Positions 37,966 through 49,175 of a stretch of 64,000 bases of DNA are shown one piece after another. This DNA comes from Thiomonas intermedia (GTDB taxonomy: Bacteria > Pseudomonadota > Gammaproteobacteria > Burkholderiales > Burkholderiaceae_C), in NCBI RefSeq assembly GCF_002028405.1, contig NZ_CP020046.1:3038001-3102000 (forward strand). The letters run 5' to 3'. The position numbers and the translations under genes were made by a program. How positions within the stretch are numbered: the stretch's first letter is position 1; every line of letters begins with the position of its first letter. The notes beneath the pieces were generated by a model that saw nothing but the letters and a program-made list of their open reading frames with translations, did no database searches and was not told the DNA's origin.

Positions 37966-39612
37966 TCAGGCGGTCGGCTGGTGTCCGGGTGGTACGGGTG
38001 TGGAGAACTGCTCGCGCAGCCGGTTTTTGAGAATCTTGCCGGTGGCGCCCAGGGGGATGGCGGGGACGAACACCACATCGTCGGGGATCATCCATTTGGC
38101 CACCTTGCCGGAGTAGAAGCGCAGCAGTTCGTCGCGATCCAGCGTGCTGCCCTCGCGCCTGACCACGACCAGCAGCGGCCGTTCGTCCCATTTGGGGTCG
38201 GGACGGGCGATGCAGGCCGCCATGGACACCCCCGGGTGCGCCATGGCAATGTTTTCCAGTTCGATGGAACTGATCCACTCGCCACCTGACTTGATCACGT
38301 CCTTGGTGCGGTCGGTGATCTGGATGTAGCCGTCGGCGTCGATGGTGACGACGTCGCCTGTCGGGAACCAGCCGTCCAGCAGCGGGCTGGGCGTCTCGCT
38401 GCGGAAGTAATCGCTAGCAATCCACGGGCCGCGCACCAGCAGATTGCCTGCGGACTTGCCGTCCCAGGGCAGGTCGGCGCCGTGGCCGTCGACCACCCGC
38501 ACATCCACCCCGAAAATCGGCCGGCCCTGCTTGATCTGCACCGCGAACTGCGAGGCCTGGTCCAGCTTCAGATGTTTGTTCTTCAGACTGCACAGGGTGC
38601 CCAGCGGGCTCATTTCGGTCATGCCCCAGGCGTGCAGGACATGGATGCCGAGCTCTTCCTCGAACGCGCGGATCATGGCCGGTGCCGCCGCCGCGCCGCC
38701 GATCACCGTGCGCTGGAGCGAGGGAATGCGGACCTTCTGCTCGCGCATGAAGTTGAGCAGTCCCAGCCAGACGGTGGGCACCCCCGCGGCCAGGGTCACG
38801 CCTTCGTCGCGCATCAGCTCGAACAGCGACTTGCCATCGAGCGCCGGGCCGGGGAACACCAGCTTGGCGCCCGTCAGCGCTGCCGCGTACGGAATGCCCC
38901 AGGCGTTGACGTGGAACATGGGCACCACGGGCAGCACGCTGTCGCGCGCCGACAGATTCATCACATCGGGCAGCGCTGCCGCGTAGGCGTGCAGCACGGT
39001 GGAGCGATGGCTGTAGAGCACGCCTTTCGGGTTGCCCGTGGTGCCGCTGGTGTAGCAGAGCGACGAGGCGGTGTGCTCGTCGAACACGGGCCAGGGGTAG
39101 GGGGTGGGCTGGGCCGCGAGCAGGGCGTCGTAGCTCAGAAGGCCCGGCAGGGTCGCCGCGAGTTCGGCGGGCAGGGCGTCGGGTTCGCACAGCGCGACCC
39201 AATGCCTGACCCCGGGGCAGCGCGCGGCAACCGCCTTGACGATCGGGGCAAAGGTGAGATCGAAGCAGACCGCACGGTCGTCGGCGTGGTTAATGATCCA
39301 GGCGATCTGGTCGGGATGCAGGCGGGGATTGAGGGTGTGCAGGATGCGTTTGCTGCCCGAGACCGCGTAATACAGCTCGAAATGCCGGTAGCCGTTCCAG
39401 GCCAGCGTGCCCACGCGGTCCTGGACCGCAATGCCCAGCGCGTCGAGCGCGTGGGCGCCTTGCGCGGCACGCTGCTGAATCTGGGCATAGCTGGTGCGGT
39501 GGATGTCGCCCTCCACCCGGCGCGAGACGATTTCACTGTCGCCGTGGTAGCGGGTGGCGAAATCGAGCAGGCTGGAAATCAACAAGGGATGGTCTTGCAT
39601 CAGGCCCAGCAT
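37966..39612 (-). CDS. Acyl-CoA synthetase (AMP-forming), fatty-acid/DmdB-like
   Basis: 548-residue ANL-family enzyme that activates a medium- or long-chain acid to its CoA thioester. Motifs: [66 protein letters not shown] and the catalytic Lys in [11 protein letters not shown]. It is closest in pattern to FadD3 or methylthiopropionyl-CoA ligase types. ATG 39612 has AGGAG upstream; starts at 39645 and 39696 are less likely. It is monocistronic and ends 14 bp from the DUF1641 gene, convergent. Confidence 0.92.
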   Translation of the reverse strand: MLGLMQDHPLLISSLLDFATRYHGDSEIVSRRVEGDIHRTSYAQIQQRAAQGAHALDALGIAVQDRVGTLAWNGYRHFELYYAVSGSKRILHTLNPRLHPDQIAWIINHADDRAVCFDLTFAPIVKAVAARCPGVRHWVALCEPDALPAELAATLPGLLSYDALLAAQPTPYPWPVFDEHTASSLCYTSGTTGNPKGVLYSHRSTVLHAYAAALPDVMNLSARDSVLPVVPMFHVNAWGIPYAAALTGAKLVFPGPALDGKSLFELMRDEGVTLAAGVPTVWLGLLNFMREQKVRIPSLQRTVIGGAAAAPAMIRAFEEELGIHVLHAWGMTEMSPLGTLCSLKNKHLKLDQASQFAVQIKQGRPIFGVDVRVVDGHGADLPWDGKSAGNLLVRGPWIASDYFRSETPSPLLDGWFPTGDVVTIDADGYIQITDRTKDVIKSGGEWISSIELENIAMAHPGVSMAACIARPDPKWDERPLLVVVRREGSTLDRDELLRFYSGKVAKWMIPDDVVFVPAIPLGATGKILKNRLREQFSTPVPPGHQPTA

Positions 39613-39747
39613 GGCAGTCTCCTGTTGTGAGGTGTTGCGGGCCATTGTTGCACCAGAGTCGGGGCCGCCGGAAGGAGGCTTGTCCGCCTTGCGCAATCGT
39701 CACAGACGTCTGCGATCATGGCGGCCAGCCCCACTTTCTCCGCTGCC

Positions 39748-40764
39748 ATGACGCTTGCCGTTTCGCTGTTCGCCCAGGGCCAGTCCGGCCTGATCTGCGG
39801 CTATCTATTCGATGCCCAGGGCCAGGGGCGGGCGATGGATCTTCTGGAAGCCTCGCACTGGCTCGGTGACACGGCCACGCAGGACGGCGCCTTCGTCTGG
39901 CTGCACTTCAACGCCGCCAACGTTGCCGCGGAAAAGTGGCTGCTGGCGCATCTTCCCCTGGCCGATCATTGTTTCGAGACGCTGCGTGAAGGGGTGCGCT
40001 CCACGCGGCTGGAGGTGGTGGACCAGGCGCTCGTGGCCGTGGTGAACGATGTGGTGTACGACTTTGCGCAGCGGGAATCGTTGCAGGTGGCCACGCTCTG
40101 GATGAGCGTGGAGCGCCACCGCGTCATCAGCGTGCGCATGCAGCCGTTGCGCGCAATCGATCGCCTGCGCATCGCGGTCAAGGCCGGCGAGGAGTTTGCG
40201 TCGCCGCTGTCGCTCGTCGATCATCTCCTGCGGGACCAGGCCGACGAGCTCATCGCCATTCTTCGCGAGGCGGCCACCAAGGTCGATGCCATCGAGGATC
40301 GGTTGCTGGCGGGCCGACTCGGGCGGCGCCGGGTTCAGCTCGGTGCGCTGCGCCGCAATCTGCTGCGACTGCAGCGACTGCTGGCGCCCGAACCGGCGGC
40401 GATATTCCGTCTGCTCAGCCGACCACCTCGCAGTCTGGGCGTTCAGGACTGGGAGGAGCTGCGGCATTCGACCGAAGAGTTCTCGCTGGTGCTGCGCGAT
40501 CTGGTGGCACAGCAGGAGCGCATCAAACTCTTGCAGGAGGAGATCGCCGCCAGTCTGGAAGAGCGCACCGGCCGCACCCTGTTCGTGCTAACCGCCGTAA
40601 CGGTGGTGGCGCTGCCGATGAATGTGATCGCCGGCCTGTTCGGCATGAATGTGGGCGGCATTCCCTTTGCCGACGACAAGGCAGGATTCTGGACCATGGT
40701 GGCCGTGGTGCTGCTGGCTTCGGCCGTTCTGGCGTGGCTGCTGTTTCGTCGTCGCGATGACTGA
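39748..40764 (+). CDS. CorA/ZntB family divalent metal transporter
   Basis: 338-residue 2-TM-GxN transporter. The large cytoplasmic N-domain is followed by a long helix with coiled-coil character and two C-terminal membrane helices carrying the pore motif GMN in GLFGMNVGGIP. Length and the charged RRRDD end fit CorA or ZntB; magnesium or zinc specificity cannot be decided. ATG 39748 is chosen over 39718. Confidence 0.9.
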   Translation: MTLAVSLFAQGQSGLICGYLFDAQGQGRAMDLLEASHWLGDTATQDGAFVWLHFNAANVAAEKWLLAHLPLADHCFETLREGVRSTRLEVVDQALVAVVNDVVYDFAQRESLQVATLWMSVERHRVISVRMQPLRAIDRLRIAVKAGEEFASPLSLVDHLLRDQADELIAILREAATKVDAIEDRLLAGRLGRRRVQLGALRRNLLRLQRLLAPEPAAIFRLLSRPPRSLGVQDWEELRHSTEEFSLVLRDLVAQQERIKLLQEEIAASLEERTGRTLFVLTAVTVVALPMNVIAGLFGMNVGGIPFADDKAGFWTMVAVVLLASAVLAWLLFRRRDD

Positions 40765-40842
40765 GTGAGAGGCTTGCTTCGCGTGCCAGGTCAGCGCCGG
40801 GCAGGGGAGAGACGATTTCTCCACTGCTCTGGGGGGCGGTGT

Positions 40843-41697
40843 TCAGCGCCGCACTTCGACCAGCCACATCGACCCGTTGGCTTTCACACTCTTCTTCGAG
40901 GACCACTGCGGGTCGAGCACGGTGCGCGCGGCGGCCACTCGAACCCACGCATAGGCGCCGGAGCACTGGTTGTAGCCGTTGTCGTTCTGCCCCCCCAGCG
41001 TCCAGCCGGACGGGGCGAAGTACGGGTTGTAGGGATCGCGCGCGGAGCTGCTGTAGTCGGCCGGGCCCCAGAACGACACCACGATGCTGCCCGCAGCGGT
41101 GGTTTCCAGCGGAGTGCGCAGGCCGTAAGGCGTCGTGTTGCTGAAACCCCAGGCGCCGATGCCGCTGGCGCCACTGAGGACGACGACATAGAGGCTGGCC
41201 TCATCGGCACCGTGGCCTTGGGCTTTCACCAGACTCCAGGTCTGCCCGGGGCCGCCTTTGACGTCGCGGCCCACAAACAGCGCCGTGCCGGCCTTCTGGT
41301 CGGAATAGGTCTGCATGGGACCGAGGCGCGAATAGACGTTGCCCTGGTTGTCCTGCACCGCCTGGAGCGTCGCGGGGGACTGCGCCAGCACCTGCACCAG
41401 CGCCAGAGCGCCTTGCGCCGGGATCGTCACCGGCGGAGTCGTCAACACGGGGAGTTCGGTGCCTGCGGAGTTCGCCGCGTAGGCCTGTGCGACCACGGCG
41501 GCGGGGCGTGCCGACGATGATGCCGGGGCCTGGGTGTAGGCGGTCGCCGCAGCCAGATAGCCTGGCACACCCGCGGCTCCGGCGATGGATGGCGTTGCGG
41601 AACGGTTGCCGCAGGCAGCCAGGGTGATGGTCATGAGTGCGACGAAAAGGCCACGCAGCGGTCGGCTGGGAAACGGCACAGCGAGCTCCTTGTTCAT
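40843..41697 (-). CDS. Predicted lipoprotein of unknown function
   Basis: 284-residue protein with a lipoprotein signal: hydrophobic LFVALMTITLAAC, lipobox LAAC with Cys29. The mature region is Ala/Ser/Pro-rich at first, then contains VYSRLGPMQTYSDQ, SLYVVVLSGASGIGAWGF and SIVVSFWGPADYS, which look like a beta-sandwich. No family recognised. It stands between CorA and the DUF4239 gene, on the same strand as the latter. Confidence 0.7.
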   Translation of the reverse strand: MNKELAVPFPSRPLRGLFVALMTITLAACGNRSATPSIAGAAGVPGYLAAATAYTQAPASSSARPAAVVAQAYAANSAGTELPVLTTPPVTIPAQGALALVQVLAQSPATLQAVQDNQGNVYSRLGPMQTYSDQKAGTALFVGRDVKGGPGQTWSLVKAQGHGADEASLYVVVLSGASGIGAWGFSNTTPYGLRTPLETTAAGSIVVSFWGPADYSSSARDPYNPYFAPSGWTLGGQNDNGYNQCSGAYAWVRVAAARTVLDPQWSSKKSVKANGSMWLVEVRR

Positions 41698-41778
41698 CTG
41701 GCCAGTGGGCGTGCGCCAGGCGCAACGGCGCGCATTCCAAGAAAGTGCCAGCCCCTTGCGAGACTGGCCTGCACAGTC

Positions 41779-42543
41779 TCAACGTGCCGTCCGAAAACTG
41801 TGCAGGGTGTCGATCAGCAATTGGTCGGCGGCATCAACGCGAATGAAGCCCAGGCGGGGGTATTCAATGTCGTGAATGACAAACACGGTGACCACCAGCA
41901 CACCCGCGAACACCACGATCTGCAGCCAGGGAAGGCGGCTCTCGGAGGACATGGACACGCCGGCAAGCAGCGCCGACATGAGGGCGAGCACAAAGAGCAT
42001 CAGGTCAATGATGCGGGGAGGATGGTTGTGCGTGGCGGCCATCCGGGTGGTGGTGATGTCGAACATTTCGTTGAGCGCGCTGGCCACCAGACTCAGGACA
42101 GCGGTGTTGCCCGTGGCCAGCGCGGCACCCGTGGCCTCGGTCCAGATTTTTTGCTGCAGTTGCGCGCTTTGCATGGCTGCCTTGCGCCGTGCCTCGGGGG
42201 ATTCAGCCTGATAGCTGTCGATCCGGGACTGCACATACTGCTGCATCGCCAGGCGCAGGCCAGCCTGGCGATCCGGCGGCAACAGATCCAGTCTCAGATA
42301 GGCCGTGCCGATGGCGTTGGCCTCTTGGGTGATGAGCGCCCGGCGTTCTTCAAAGCGGGACGTGGCGCCCGAGAAGGCGAAGGCGAGCAGCAGGCCCAGA
42401 AGTCCGAATACCGCACCACTGAGCGCACCGGCATCCGCCCCACGCCCGAGGCGCTTGCCAAGCACGAAACCCAGTTGCACGCTGACAAGCAGGCCCACCA
42501 GCAAGAGCGCGGAGTAGAGCCAGTTGCTGTTCATCTCGTTCAC
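41779..42543 (-). CDS. DUF4239 (bestrophin-like) membrane protein
   Basis: 254-residue membrane protein with two N-terminal helices (LYSALLLVGLLVSVQLGFVLG; GAVFGLLGLLLAFAFSGATSRFEERRALITQEANAIGTAYLRLDLLP) and two C-terminal helices. The FEERRALITQEANAIGTAYLRLD segment is the hallmark of DUF4239. Function unknown; weak resemblance to bestrophin anion channels is known for the family. It lies 81 bp upstream of the lipoprotein gene and 27 bp after fabI, on the same strand. Confidence 0.8.
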   Translation of the reverse strand: MNEMNSNWLYSALLLVGLLVSVQLGFVLGKRLGRGADAGALSGAVFGLLGLLLAFAFSGATSRFEERRALITQEANAIGTAYLRLDLLPPDRQAGLRLAMQQYVQSRIDSYQAESPEARRKAAMQSAQLQQKIWTEATGAALATGNTAVLSLVASALNEMFDITTTRMAATHNHPPRIIDLMLFVLALMSALLAGVSMSSESRLPWLQIVVFAGVLVVTVFVIHDIEYPRLGFIRVDAADQLLIDTLHSFRTAR

Positions 42544-42570
42544 CTGAGCTGATTGGGAACCGGCGTGTGC

Positions 42571-43383
42571 TTAGTCGGAGCCCAGCGCCGCCATGCCGCC
42601 GACCACGGCGTGCATGCCCGCATCGACGTGCAGGATCTCGGCGGTGATGCCCGCGGCCAGCTCGGAGAGCAGGAAGGCCGAGGCGTTGCCGACCTGCACG
42701 GTATCGACATTGCGGCGCAAGGGGGCGTTGGATTCGTTGAACTTGAGCATCTTGCCGAAGTCGGCAATGCCCGAGGCAGCCAGGGTCTTGATCGGTCCGG
42801 CGCTTACGCCGTTCACCCGCATGCCACGGGGGCCCAGCGATTCGGCCATGAAGCGCACCGTGGCTTCGAGGGCGGCCTTGGCCACGCCCATGGTGTTGTA
42901 GTTGGGCACCACGCGTTCGGCGCCGAGATAGGTCATGGTGATGAGCGAGGGCATGTTCCCGGCCTCGACCGATTTGGTCAGCAGCGGCAGCGCGGCCTTG
43001 GCCAGCGCGGGAAAGGAATAGGCCGAAATGTCGTGGGCGATGCGGAAGCCTTCGCGGGAGAGGCCGTCCATGAAATCGCCGGCAATCGCCTCGCGCGGTG
43101 CGAAGCCAATGGAGTGCACCAGGCCATCGAGCTGGGGCCAATGGGCGGCCAGACCGCTGAAGGTGGCGTCGATCTGGGCGTCGTCGCTCACATCGCAGTC
43201 GAACACCAGAGCGCTGCCGAACTCGGCGGCGAATTCGGTGATGCGCTGCTTGAACCGTTCGCCCACATAGGTGAACGCCAGCTCGGCGCCCTCGCGGTGG
43301 CAGGCCTGAGCAATGCCGTAGGCGATGGAACGGTTGGACAGCAGGCCGGTGATGAGAATGCGTTTGCCTTGAAGGAATGCCAT
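42571..43383 (-). CDS. fabI: Enoyl-ACP reductase I (NADH)
   Basis: Last step of each fatty-acid elongation round; triclosan-type target. The 270-residue SDR protein has [17 protein letters not shown] at the N-terminus and the active-site [12 protein letters not shown] (Tyr-x6-Lys), then [16 protein letters not shown] 43383 is the family start; the frame continues upstream only as a shadow of the yejA gene. It is divergent from yejA with a 75-bp gap. Confidence 0.97.
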   Translation of the reverse strand: MAFLQGKRILITGLLSNRSIAYGIAQACHREGAELAFTYVGERFKQRITEFAAEFGSALVFDCDVSDDAQIDATFSGLAAHWPQLDGLVHSIGFAPREAIAGDFMDGLSREGFRIAHDISAYSFPALAKAALPLLTKSVEAGNMPSLITMTYLGAERVVPNYNTMGVAKAALEATVRFMAESLGPRGMRVNGVSAGPIKTLAASGIADFGKMLKFNESNAPLRRNVDTVQVGNASAFLLSELAAGITAEILHVDAGMHAVVGGMAALGSD

Positions 43384-43458
43384 GATCGGGTGCTTTCGAG
43401 GGTGAAGCCGTGTTGCAGGGTTTGCCGCAGCCAGCGGCAAGTCGTGCAGAATTCTCGC

Positions 43459-45402
43459 ATGGCCCACGCTCTGTCCCGTCCGCTGTCGCCCGCGCGCCGC
43501 CGCCTGCTGCAAAGTCTGCCCGCAGGCCTGTTCCCCATGGCCGCAGTCTGGGGCGCTGAGCCTTTGCATCCGGCCTACGCGCTGTACGACCAGCCGAAGT
43601 ACCCGCCGGATTTCACCCATTTCGACTACGTCGACCCCGCGGCCCCCGTGGGCGGGCGCATCGTGCTGACGCCGCCGACGGTCGGTGCCAGTTTCGACAA
43701 GCTCAATCCTTTTACCCTCAAAGGCATGGCCGCGCCCGGCCTGAACACGCTGGTGTTCGAAACGCTGATGACCTCCAGCTGGGACGAGCCCAACACCGTT
43801 TACGGCCTGCTGGCTGACGACATCGCCGTGGCGGACGACGGCCTGTCCGTGCAGTTCCATCTCAACGCCCTGGCCCGGTTCTCGAACGGCGACCCCGTGA
43901 CCGCGTCGGACGTGGCCTACAGCTTCAACACCCTGGTGAGCGCCGCGGCCGCGCCGCAGTTCGCCAGCATCTATGCCGATGTCGCCGGGGTGAATGTGCT
44001 CGCTCCGCGGCTGGTGCGCTTCAGGTTCAGGCGGCGCAATCACGAGATGCCCATTCTGCTGGCCGGCCTGCCGGTGTTTTCGCCCAAGTGGGCGGGGCGG
44101 CGGGCGTTCAACGACGTGATCGACGCCCCCATCGCCAGCGGGCCTTACCGCGTGGCCCGCACCGCGCAGCAGCGCGACATCACCTACGCGCGCCGCAGCG
44201 ATTACTGGGGATGGCAGTTGCCGGCGCGGCGCGGGCAGTTCAATTTCTCCGAAGTGGTCTACAAGCTGTACCTCGACGGCACGGCAAGACTGGAGGCCTT
44301 CAAGGCCGGTGAGTACGACCTGCTGCAGGAATTCATCGCCCGCAACTGGGCGCGGCAATATCGCGGTCCGGGTTTCGACAGCGGGGCGCTGAAAAAGCTG
44401 GAACTGCCCAACCACAATCCGGCGGGATTCCAGGGCTTCGTGGTCAATCTGCGGCGGGCGCAGTTTCAGGACGTGAGGGTCCGGCAGGCGTTGGTCCTGG
44501 CGCTCGACTTCCAGTGGCTCAACCGCATGCTGTTCTACGGCGCCTACAAGCGCATCGAAGGCTATTTCGCCAATTCGCCCTTCGAGGCGCACGGCCTCCC
44601 GGGGGCGGACGAGTTGGCCTTGCTGGAGCCCCTGCGCGCCAAGTTGCCGCCTGAGGTCTTTGGTGCCTTGCCGAGGATGCCATCGACGGCGCCGCCGCCG
44701 GGCCGCCCCAAGGCGGGGTGCGCCCCCTCTGGGGGCAGCGCAGGCGAAGCCGGAGCGTGGGGGCAAACATGCCCACCGAACAGTCTGCGCGGCAATCTGC
44801 TCAAGGCGCGCGCGCTGCTGGAGCAGGCGGGATGGCATTGGCGCGATGGCGCACTGCGCAATGCTGCGGGGCGTGCCCTGGTCATCGACTATCTCGACAA
44901 TCAGGGCTCGATGTCGCGCATCATTTCGATCTATGCCCAGGCGCTGCAGCGTCTGGGCATCCAGCTCAACTACCGGCTGGTGGATGTCGCGCTCTATCAG
45001 CAGCGCATGGACACCTTCGACTTCGACATGACCACCGTGCGTTTCGGTGGCAGCACCAGTCCGGGCAATGAGTTGTTCGACCGTTTCGGCTCCCGCGCGG
45101 CAGCGGTGCAGGGTTCCGACAATGTCTGGGGCTTGCGCGATGCCGCGGTGGATGCACTGATCGAACACGTCGTGGCGGCCACGACCATGCAGGCCCTGCA
45201 GACGGCCTGCCGCGCGCTCGACCGCGTGCTGGTCTGCGGCTGGTACTCGGTGCCGCAGTGGTACAGCAACACCTTCCGCGTGGCGATTGCCGCGCACAAG
45301 TTTGCCTGGCCCAAGACCCTGCCGCTCTACTACCAGCCCGAGGGCTGGGCGGCGCAATGTTGGTGGTCCGATCCCACAGCCCCAAACGGAGGGTCCGCAT
45401 GA
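43459..45402 (+). CDS. yejA: Extracellular solute-binding protein family 5, YejA-like, with an internal repeat insertion
   Basis: Periplasmic peptide-binding protein of the YejABEF microcin-C/oligopeptide transporter, 647 residues. An Arg-rich N-region with a hydrophobic stretch gives a signal peptide ([20 protein letters not shown]). The mature part starts [21 protein letters not shown], typical of YejA. Around residues 411-439 an unusual stretch, [20 protein letters not shown], interrupts the normal path between [10 protein letters not shown] and [14 protein letters not shown]; at DNA level it is a GC-rich dispersed repeat inserted in frame. Stop overlaps yejB (ATGA). Confidence 0.92.
   Translation: MAHALSRPLSPARRRLLQSLPAGLFPMAAVWGAEPLHPAYALYDQPKYPPDFTHFDYVDPAAPVGGRIVLTPPTVGASFDKLNPFTLKGMAAPGLNTLVFETLMTSSWDEPNTVYGLLADDIAVADDGLSVQFHLNALARFSNGDPVTASDVAYSFNTLVSAAAAPQFASIYADVAGVNVLAPRLVRFRFRRRNHEMPILLAGLPVFSPKWAGRRAFNDVIDAPIASGPYRVARTAQQRDITYARRSDYWGWQLPARRGQFNFSEVVYKLYLDGTARLEAFKAGEYDLLQEFIARNWARQYRGPGFDSGALKKLELPNHNPAGFQGFVVNLRRAQFQDVRVRQALVLALDFQWLNRMLFYGAYKRIEGYFANSPFEAHGLPGADELALLEPLRAKLPPEVFGALPRMPSTAPPPGRPKAGCAPSGGSAGEAGAWGQTCPPNSLRGNLLKARALLEQAGWHWRDGALRNAAGRALVIDYLDNQGSMSRIISIYAQALQRLGIQLNYRLVDVALYQQRMDTFDFDMTTVRFGGSTSPGNELFDRFGSRAAAVQGSDNVWGLRDAAVDALIEHVVAATTMQALQTACRALDRVLVCGWYSVPQWYSNTFRVAIAAHKFAWPKTLPLYYQPEGWAAQCWWSDPTAPNGGSA
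44690..44775 (+). repeat. GC-rich palindromic repeat inserted in frame in yejA
   Basis: The stretch contains CCGCCCCAAGGCGG (near-palindrome), then CGCCCCCTCTGGGGGCAGCG and GCGAAGCCGGAGCGTGGGGG. I recognise this general pattern as an intergenic repeat frequent in Comamonadaceae-type genomes. Here it is inside a coding region and keeps the frame open. Boundaries are approximate. Confidence 0.6.
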
Positions 45403-46457
45403 ATCTCTGGGCTTACCTACTCAAGCGCGTGCTGTTGATGATCCCCACGCTGCTGGGCGTGCTCACGATCACCTTCATCGTGGTGCAGTTCGTACCGGGC
45501 GGGCCGGTGGAACAGATGGTGTCGCAACTGCGCGGCAAGGACGGCGGGGCGGCGGGCGAGGCCGCGGCAGCGCAGGGCATCTACCGCGGGGCGCAGGGCA
45601 TATCGCCCAGGCAGCTGGCGGAGTTGCGCCAGCTTTACGGCTTCGACAAGCCACCGCTGGAGCGCTATGGGCAGATGCTGTGGCAGTTCGCGCATTTCGA
45701 CCTGGGACGCAGCTACTACCACCACGAGGCGGTGTGGACGCTGATCAAGGAACGCCTGCCCGTGTCCATTTCGCTTGGGTTGTGGAATTTCCTCCTGACC
45801 TACCTGATCTCGATCCCGCTGGGCATTGCCAAGGCGGTGCGGCATGGCAGCCGCTTCGATGTCTCCACCAGCATCGTCGTGCTGGTGGGCTATGCCATAC
45901 CGGGCTTCGTGCTCGGCGTGCTGTTGCTGGTGCTGTTCGCCGGAGGAACGTGGCTGCAGTGGTTCCCGCTGCGCGGTCTGGTGTCGGACAACTGGGCCCA
46001 GTTCGGCCTGTGGCACAAGATCACCGACTACTTGTGGCATATCACCTTGCCGGTGCTCGCGTCCACGGCCGGGAGTTTCGCCATCATCACCATGCTGACC
46101 AAGAACGCCTTTCTCGAAGAGATCCGCAAGCAATACGTTCTCACGGCCCGGGCGAAGGGGCTGGGCGAGCGCACCGTGCTGTGGCGACATGTGCTGCGCA
46201 ATGCGCTGGTGCCGCTGGTGACCGGATTTCCGGCGGCCTTCGTCGGCGCCTTTTTTGCCAGCTCGCTGCTCATCGAGACCTTGTTCTCGCTGCCGGGACT
46301 GGGCCTTTTGTCCTACGAGGCCGTGATGCGGCGCGACTATCCCGTGGTGATGGGTTCGCTCTACCTGTTCACCCTGATCGGGTTGTTCACCAAGCTGCTG
46401 GCCGATCTGAGCTACGTCTGGGTCGATCCGCGCATTCAGTTCGGAGCGCTGCGGTGA
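45399..46457 (+). CDS. yejB: ABC transporter permease, YejB-like
   Basis: 352-residue inner-membrane permease of the peptide/microcin-C importer. The N-terminal helix [30 protein letters not shown] is the DppB-type signature. The EAA-type loop [30 protein letters not shown] contacts the ATPase. The start overlaps the yejA stop after CGGAGGG, and the stop overlaps yejE. Confidence 0.96.
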   Translation: MNLWAYLLKRVLLMIPTLLGVLTITFIVVQFVPGGPVEQMVSQLRGKDGGAAGEAAAAQGIYRGAQGISPRQLAELRQLYGFDKPPLERYGQMLWQFAHFDLGRSYYHHEAVWTLIKERLPVSISLGLWNFLLTYLISIPLGIAKAVRHGSRFDVSTSIVVLVGYAIPGFVLGVLLLVLFAGGTWLQWFPLRGLVSDNWAQFGLWHKITDYLWHITLPVLASTAGSFAIITMLTKNAFLEEIRKQYVLTARAKGLGERTVLWRHVLRNALVPLVTGFPAAFVGAFFASSLLIETLFSLPGLGLLSYEAVMRRDYPVVMGSLYLFTLIGLFTKLLADLSYVWVDPRIQFGALR

Positions 46458-47521
46458 GCACAGCGGCCACGACTCGGGCCACGCCAGGTCGGCATCCCTT
46501 TCTGAGCCAGGGATGGCGCAGGTTCAAAGCTCATCGCCTGGGGCGCTGGAGTCTTTGGCTGTTTCTGCTGCTGTTCGGTCTGAGCCTGATGGCGCCGCTG
46601 ATCAGCAACGACCAGCCCTTGCTGGTGCGTTACGACGGACGGTTCTACCTGCCGCTGCTGCACAGCTATCCTGAAACCACTTTTGGTGGCGACTTTCACA
46701 CCCCGACCGACTACCTCGACCCCTACATCCGCAGCCGCTTGTCGGCGCCCGGCAACTTCGCGCTGTATCCGCCCATTCCGTTCAGCGCGACCAGCATCGA
46801 CTACTATGCGCAGCGACCGTTCCCCTCCTCGCCGTCCGCGCGGCACTGGCTGGGTACCGACGATCGCGGACGCGATGTGCTCGCGCGGCTGATCTACGGC
46901 TTCCGCCTTTCGGTGCTGTTCGCCCTGGCGCTGACCGCAACCGGCACGGTGCTGGGCATGCTCATCGGCGCCGTTCAGGGCTATTTCGGCGGGCGCATCG
47001 ACCTGTCGGTGCAGCGCGTCATGGAAGTCTGGGGGGCGATGCCCGAGTTGTATCTGCTCATCATTTTCTCTGCCGTGTTCGCGCCCGGTCTGGCCTTGCT
47101 GCTGGTGCTGCTGTCGCTTTTCGGCTGGATGGGTCTGGCCGATTATGTGCGCGCCGAATTTTTGCGAAACCGCCAGATGGACTATGTCCGCGCGGCCCAG
47201 GCGCTGGGGCTGTCGCATGGGCGCATCATGTGGCGGCACATCCTGCCCAACAGCCTCACGCCGGTCGTGACCTTCCTGCCGTTTCGCATGAGTGGCGCCT
47301 TGCTGGCCCTGACCAGCCTGGATTTTCTGGGCCTGGGTGTGCCGCCGCCCACGCCCAGCCTGGGCGAGCTGCTGGCCCAGGGCAAGGCCAATCTGGACGC
47401 CTGGTGGATTTCCGCGGCGGCCTTCGGCGCGCTGGTCACCATCCTGCTGCTGCTCACCTTCATCGGCGAGGCGCTGCGCGACGCCCTCGACCCTCGTCAC
47501 ACCCGCACCGGATTGGAATGA
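46454..47521 (+). CDS. yejE: ABC transporter permease, YejE-like
   Basis: 355-residue second permease. Starts at GTG 46454, overlapping yejB. After the first helix comes the periplasmic segment typical of YejE (PLLHSYPETTFGGDF, TDYLDPYI), then HWLGTDDRGRDVLARLIYGFRLSV and the EAA loop MDYVRAAQALGLSHGRIMWRHILPNS. Stop overlaps the yejF start (ATGA). Confidence 0.95.
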   Translation: MSTAATTRATPGRHPFLSQGWRRFKAHRLGRWSLWLFLLLFGLSLMAPLISNDQPLLVRYDGRFYLPLLHSYPETTFGGDFHTPTDYLDPYIRSRLSAPGNFALYPPIPFSATSIDYYAQRPFPSSPSARHWLGTDDRGRDVLARLIYGFRLSVLFALALTATGTVLGMLIGAVQGYFGGRIDLSVQRVMEVWGAMPELYLLIIFSAVFAPGLALLLVLLSLFGWMGLADYVRAEFLRNRQMDYVRAAQALGLSHGRIMWRHILPNSLTPVVTFLPFRMSGALLALTSLDFLGLGVPPPTPSLGELLAQGKANLDAWWISAAAFGALVTILLLLTFIGEALRDALDPRHTRTGLE

Positions 47522-49128
47522 ACCCTATGGCGTCAACGCCCTTGCTCAGCGTGCGTGGTCTGCAGGTGCGGTTTGGCGACCAGACCGTGGTGCACGACCT
47601 CGATCTCGATGTCGCCGCCGGTGAGAAGGTCGCACTCGTCGGCGAATCCGGATCGGGCAAGACCGTGTCGGCGCTGGCCGTGCTGCGTCTGCTGAGCGAC
47701 GCCCGGCAGACGGGCAGCGTGCGTTTCGATGGCCGCGAGCTGAGCAGCCTGAGCGAGCGCGCCATGCGGGCTCTGCGCGGCAAAGACATCGCCATGATCT
47801 TTCAGGAGCCGATGACCGCGCTCAATCCGCTGCATCCCGTCGGGCGGCAGATTGCCGAGGTGCTGGAATGGCACGAGGCACTGCCGCGGCGCGCGGCCTG
47901 GGCCCGCGCGGTGGACCTGCTGGCCCAGATGGGCCTCGACCAGCCCGCGCGCCGGGCGGCCGATTATCCGCATCAGCTCTCCGGCGGCCAGCGCCAGCGG
48001 GTGATGATCGCCATGGCGCTGGCCTGTCGGCCGCGCCTGCTGCTGGCCGATGAACCGACCACGGCGCTCGATGTGACCGTGCGGCGCCAGATCCTGGATC
48101 TGCTCGATGCCCTGCAGGCCGAATACGGCCTGGCCCTGCTGTTCATCACCCACGATCTTCCTCTGGTGCGGCGCTACATGCATCGGGTGGCCGTGCTGCA
48201 AAAGGGTAGGGTGGTCGAGGCGGGGGCGGTCGCCGAGGTGTTTTCGGCGCCGCGCCATCCCTACACGCAGATGCTGCTGAACAGCCGACCGCGGCGCCAG
48301 GTCGCGACGCCCGAAGCCGTACCGCCCCCCGCGGTGCTGCTCCGGGCCAGGGAGCTGAATGTGCGGTTTGCGCAGAGCGGCGGATTCTGGCGCAAGCGCT
48401 GGCATACCGTCTTGCAGAACATCTCGCTGGAGTTGCCGGCTGGACAGACCCTGGGCGTCGTCGGCGAGTCGGGAAGCGGAAAGTCGACCCTCGCGCTGGC
48501 CTTGCTGGGGCTGCTTCCCAGGCAGGGCGGCGAGGTCAGCCTGCTGGGGCACGATCCGGGCAGGCTGGCCGCCGCGGCGCTGCGCCCCTTGCGCGCGCAG
48601 GCCCAGATCGTGTTTCAAGACCCGTTCGCCAGTCTTTCACCCAGGCGCAACGTGGCGCAGATCGTCGAGGAAGGGCTGGAGATTCATCGGCCCGCGTGGA
48701 GCGCCGAACAGCGCCGCGAACGGGTCGAGCAGATGCTGGCGGAAGTCGGGCTGCCCCTGTCCGCGGCTGAACTGCAGCGGTACCCCCATGCGTTTTCCGG
48801 GGGGCAAAGGCAACGCATCGCCATGGCGCGCGCCTTGATCCTTGAGCCCAGAATCCTCATTCTCGACGAACCCACCAGTGCGTTGGACGTGTCCGTCCAG
48901 CAGCAGGTGCTTGATCTGCTCAGCGCGCTGCAGCGCCGGCATGGGCTGTCGTATGTGCTCATCAGTCACGATCTGGCGGTGATCGGCGCACTTGCGCATC
49001 GCGTCCTGGTGCTGCACCGCGGCGTGGTGGTGGAAGAAGGCCCGGCAGAGGCCATCCTCCGCACGCCGCAGCAACCCTACACACAGGCCCTGCTCGCCGC
49101 ATCCGACCTGGACAACAGCGCAGCCTGA
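47518..49128 (+). CDS. yejF: Duplicated ABC ATPase, YejF-like
   Basis: 536-residue ATPase with two nucleotide-binding domains in one chain. Domain 1 has Walker A GESGSGKT, signature SGGQRQR and Walker B LLLADEP. Domain 2 has [15 protein letters not shown] and ILILDEP, plus the oligopeptide-ABC C-terminal regions ([16 protein letters not shown]). It energises YejBE; last gene of the operon. Confidence 0.96.
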   Translation: MNPMASTPLLSVRGLQVRFGDQTVVHDLDLDVAAGEKVALVGESGSGKTVSALAVLRLLSDARQTGSVRFDGRELSSLSERAMRALRGKDIAMIFQEPMTALNPLHPVGRQIAEVLEWHEALPRRAAWARAVDLLAQMGLDQPARRAADYPHQLSGGQRQRVMIAMALACRPRLLLADEPTTALDVTVRRQILDLLDALQAEYGLALLFITHDLPLVRRYMHRVAVLQKGRVVEAGAVAEVFSAPRHPYTQMLLNSRPRRQVATPEAVPPPAVLLRARELNVRFAQSGGFWRKRWHTVLQNISLELPAGQTLGVVGESGSGKSTLALALLGLLPRQGGEVSLLGHDPGRLAAAALRPLRAQAQIVFQDPFASLSPRRNVAQIVEEGLEIHRPAWSAEQRRERVEQMLAEVGLPLSAAELQRYPHAFSGGQRQRIAMARALILEPRILILDEPTSALDVSVQQQVLDLLSALQRRHGLSYVLISHDLAVIGALAHRVLVLHRGVVVEEGPAEAILRTPQQPYTQALLAASDLDNSAA

Positions 49129-49140
49129 CCCCTCGAGTGG

Positions 49141-49169
49141 TTGCCAAGAAGATGGCCTCTCCCTATAAT
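49141..49169 (+). promoter_or_regulatory. Near-consensus sigma-70 promoter upstream of rimP operon
   Basis: TTGCCA (49141-49146), a 17-base spacer and TATAAT (49164-49169) form an almost ideal housekeeping promoter. A transcript would start near 49176. The next gene, rimP, begins 335 bp later, behind a terminator at 49380. Confidence 0.75.
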
Positions 49170-49175
49170 CCACTT

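Noticed and set aside
37966-39612. RpfB role for the acyl-CoA ligase
   Set aside because: It is 23 kb from the rpf-type cluster and its pattern is of a general fatty-acid/DmdB-like ligase; nothing ties it to DSF turnover.
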